64,000 nt of DNA, taken from NCBI GenBank assembly GCA_048213135.1, contig PS015120.1, positions 54,743-118,742 of the forward strand. The letters are read 5' to 3'. The position numbers were made by a program, and so were the translations under genes. Positions 62,401-64,000 of this stretch are shown here, piece after piece. The stretch is from Reclinomonas americana ATCC 50394 (taxonomy: Eukaryota; Jakobida; Jakobea; Jakobida). Each line of letters opens with the position of its first letter. Position 1 is the stretch's first letter. The notes beneath the pieces were generated by a model. That model did no database searches. It had not been told where the DNA came from and saw only the letters and a program-made list of their open reading frames with translations.

Positions 62401-64000
62401 TCTCCACCTCGGTCATCTATGCTGGCGCTGGCAGCACGATTGCGTGGCGCTGCTCGTCACCGTCTGTTGCGTCTGCATGTATTGACATGGGTGCTGGCGC
62501 CTGCTTTTCACCTCTAACTTCTTCGTGTCCATCTGGCAGACGACCTCGGTCACGCTGACTGTGGCCGACGGCATCACCATTCCATTCGGCTCGCCGTTGA
62601 TGATTGGCACGGCGGCAGCCTCATGCGACTCAGTGCTCCTGCACGACAAGCTCAACGTGTACAACTGGACACCGGACACTAGCACACTCGGCGCCAACTT
62701 TGTGGTCACGGTGGCCGCTGGAAGCGTCACCGCCTCATCTGGACATTTCACCGTCTACAAGCGCAGTATCACCGTGTCCACTGCCTCGTTGGTCGCCGTT
62801 TACTTGGACTACCCGCTGCAAGTGACGTGGACGTGCCAATACGAGGGCACCACAGCGGTCGACATCCTCATCACGGATGCCGTATCCGGTTCCACGTTGG
62901 CCACCGCCGTGTCCATGTATCCGACCACGTGCGCCGCGCTCAATCCCACGACGCAGACCTACACGTGGAGTAGCGCAAGCAGCGCGCTGCTCAGTGGCTC
63001 CGCAAATGTGATTCTGGTGGTGCGCGATTCGTCCGACGGAACCGTCGTTGGGTCGTCCACATCGCTGCCGGTGCGCAAGGCCATCTCCAATGTCACGGTG
63101 CCGGTGGCGTCGCCGCCGAGCATCGCGGTGATTGGTCGCAGTTACACCATCACCTGGCAGTGCGACAACAATCTCGGCGGTACCACACTGGCGACTCTGG
63201 AGGTCCTCCTTGTGCCGGCCACAGGCAGTGGCGGAACCGCGGTTCGCGTGGACTCGCTGCCTGGCGCCGTGTGCTCCGGCTTCCCGTCGTACCGATGGAC
63301 GGCCTCGGCAGCGTACACACTCGCCGCCACCTCCTACGTGTGGATGGTGCGAGATGCGGATCGACCACTTGCGGGCCGCGCTGTGTCGTCGCCATTTACG
63401 TTGACAACGGGCGTGACCGGCGTCATGGTGGCGCCGATTGCGCCTTCGGTGGCTTTGGTGGCCGCTGGAACGGCACGCCTGTCGTGGAATGTTGCGCGCC
63501 TTTTGGAGTGCTTTTTTTCTCTCGGCGTGTGTGTGTGTTCACTCACCCGTCGTCATCGCGCACTACAGTGTTTCGATCCGGCAGTGTCCACCGTGCGCGT
63601 GACTCTGCTGCGGCAAGCACAAGCGTCGCTCTTCCTCGGCCAGTTTCCGAGTACGTGCTTCTCATCGGGTGCCGCCAACACGGTGACAATCAGCCTGCCT
63701 GTTTCAGCTGCCTCGCCCAGCGCCACATTCACCGTGGCAGATTCGGTCGTGGCTTCCGTGTCGGCAACCTCCGGCTCCATGGTCATTTCCGGTACGTAGT
63801 GGCATCACGGTAACATGCAAAATGCGCGTTCACTTCTTGACTACTGGTGACACACACAGCTCCGAGCGTTGTTGTGGTCTCGGTTGCGCCAGCTGCAACT
63901 GTGTACGCCTGTTCGACTTGCACTGCCACGGTCACGTTCTCGTGCAACACCGGAGCTGGTGTGGAGCTGCTGCTGGATCGCGGCGGACTGTTTACGCTCA
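59415..64000 (+). CDS. SUEL-lectin plus KNH-repeat surface protein (runs off the window)
   Basis: Exons 59415-59583, 59681-59722, 59786-60131, 60204-60308 and 60382-about 60475 are followed by further ones to the window end. Exon 1 shown continues a SUEL/galactose-binding lectin: RSDSTTC, C in GALCDGQPSC, then FLGDPCPGTYK, completed by WLDLSYSC in the next exon, the diagnostic 'YGR...C.G...C......FGDPCPGT.K.L.V.Y.C'. The 5' exon with the 'A.YG' half is missing. A Cys-containing beta-rich region (about 59790-60990) follows, then KNH-like modules: 'WSCTNPAITAVKIEL', 'TITIQWRCSDPQTTSVSL', 'YTITWQCDNNLGGTTLATLE' and 'LQVTWTCQYEGTTAVDIL'. The gap at 61205-61559 removes part of one or two modules. 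It is divergent from the giant minus-strand gene and clearly related to it. It is probably secreted or membrane-bound, with glycan binding by the lectin head inferred. Confidence 0.75.

Overview
This is a gene-dense stretch of nuclear DNA from a eukaryote, most likely a unicellular one. Genes are split by short GT-AG introns (many 45-80 nt, some apparently under 45 nt) that are full of CA/GT and CT/GA microsatellites. The standard genetic code is used, both strands carry genes, and the coding regions are moderately GC-rich. The species cannot be named from sequence alone. The conserved genes (UTP14, TAPT1, glomulin, mitochondrial uL24m, probable CDC16) are pan-eukaryotic; the SUEL lectin, NHL, TIG-like and Kre9/KNH-like modules suit a protist with a large secretome. 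No tRNA, rRNA or CRISPR array was seen. The sequence is a scaffold with gaps at 1225-1680, 4810-5344, 22184-22828, 23284-23591, 27809-27967, 28847-28918, 29377-29396, 31490-31997, 47068-47671, 48406-49144, 53219-53678, 53968-54891, 59122-59141 and 61205-61559. Many gap edges lie in (CT/GA)n tracts.

Layout. 0-10.3 kb holds housekeeping genes: two halves of mitochondrial ribosomal protein uL24 on opposite strands, the first exon of a probable CDC16/APC6, a 13-exon UTP14 (minus), a short inverted-repeat element upstream of it, a proline-rich PGYPPP protein (plus) and a glutamine-rich nuclear-type protein (minus). 10.5-22.2 kb is a tandem array of three copies (about 4 kb each, minus strand, about 15 exons) of a P-loop NTPase family resembling the Crinkler/RHS-type effectors, with a candidate D...QxK nuclease-like segment near the C-terminus. 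23.0-25.9 kb is TAPT1 (plus). 26.0-29.4 kb is glomulin/ALF4, with the C-terminal half on the minus strand and the N-terminal half on the plus strand in two small contigs.

29.7-58.9 kb is filled on the minus strand by what looks like one giant type I membrane-protein gene. From N to C it has an unclassified beta-rich start, a TIG-like domain, alternating clusters of NHL-type repeats and TIG-like domains, a TIG-like block, about 12 kb of Kre9/KNH-like Ig-fold repeats, one transmembrane helix with an Arg-rich stop-transfer, and a proline-rich cytoplasmic tail. From 59.4 kb to the window end, a divergent gene on the plus strand starts with a SUEL/galactose-binding lectin domain and continues into the same KNH-like repeats.

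Three places (1-1224, 27968-29376, 47672-48405) show coding sequence on the wrong strand exactly between gaps: parts of uL24m, glomulin and the giant receptor. The simplest explanation is that these small contigs were placed in inverted orientation. The most biologically interesting items are the NTPase array, with a gene-conversion tract and a conserved GC-AG intron, and the NHL/TIG/KNH giant surface protein with its lectin-bearing divergent relative.
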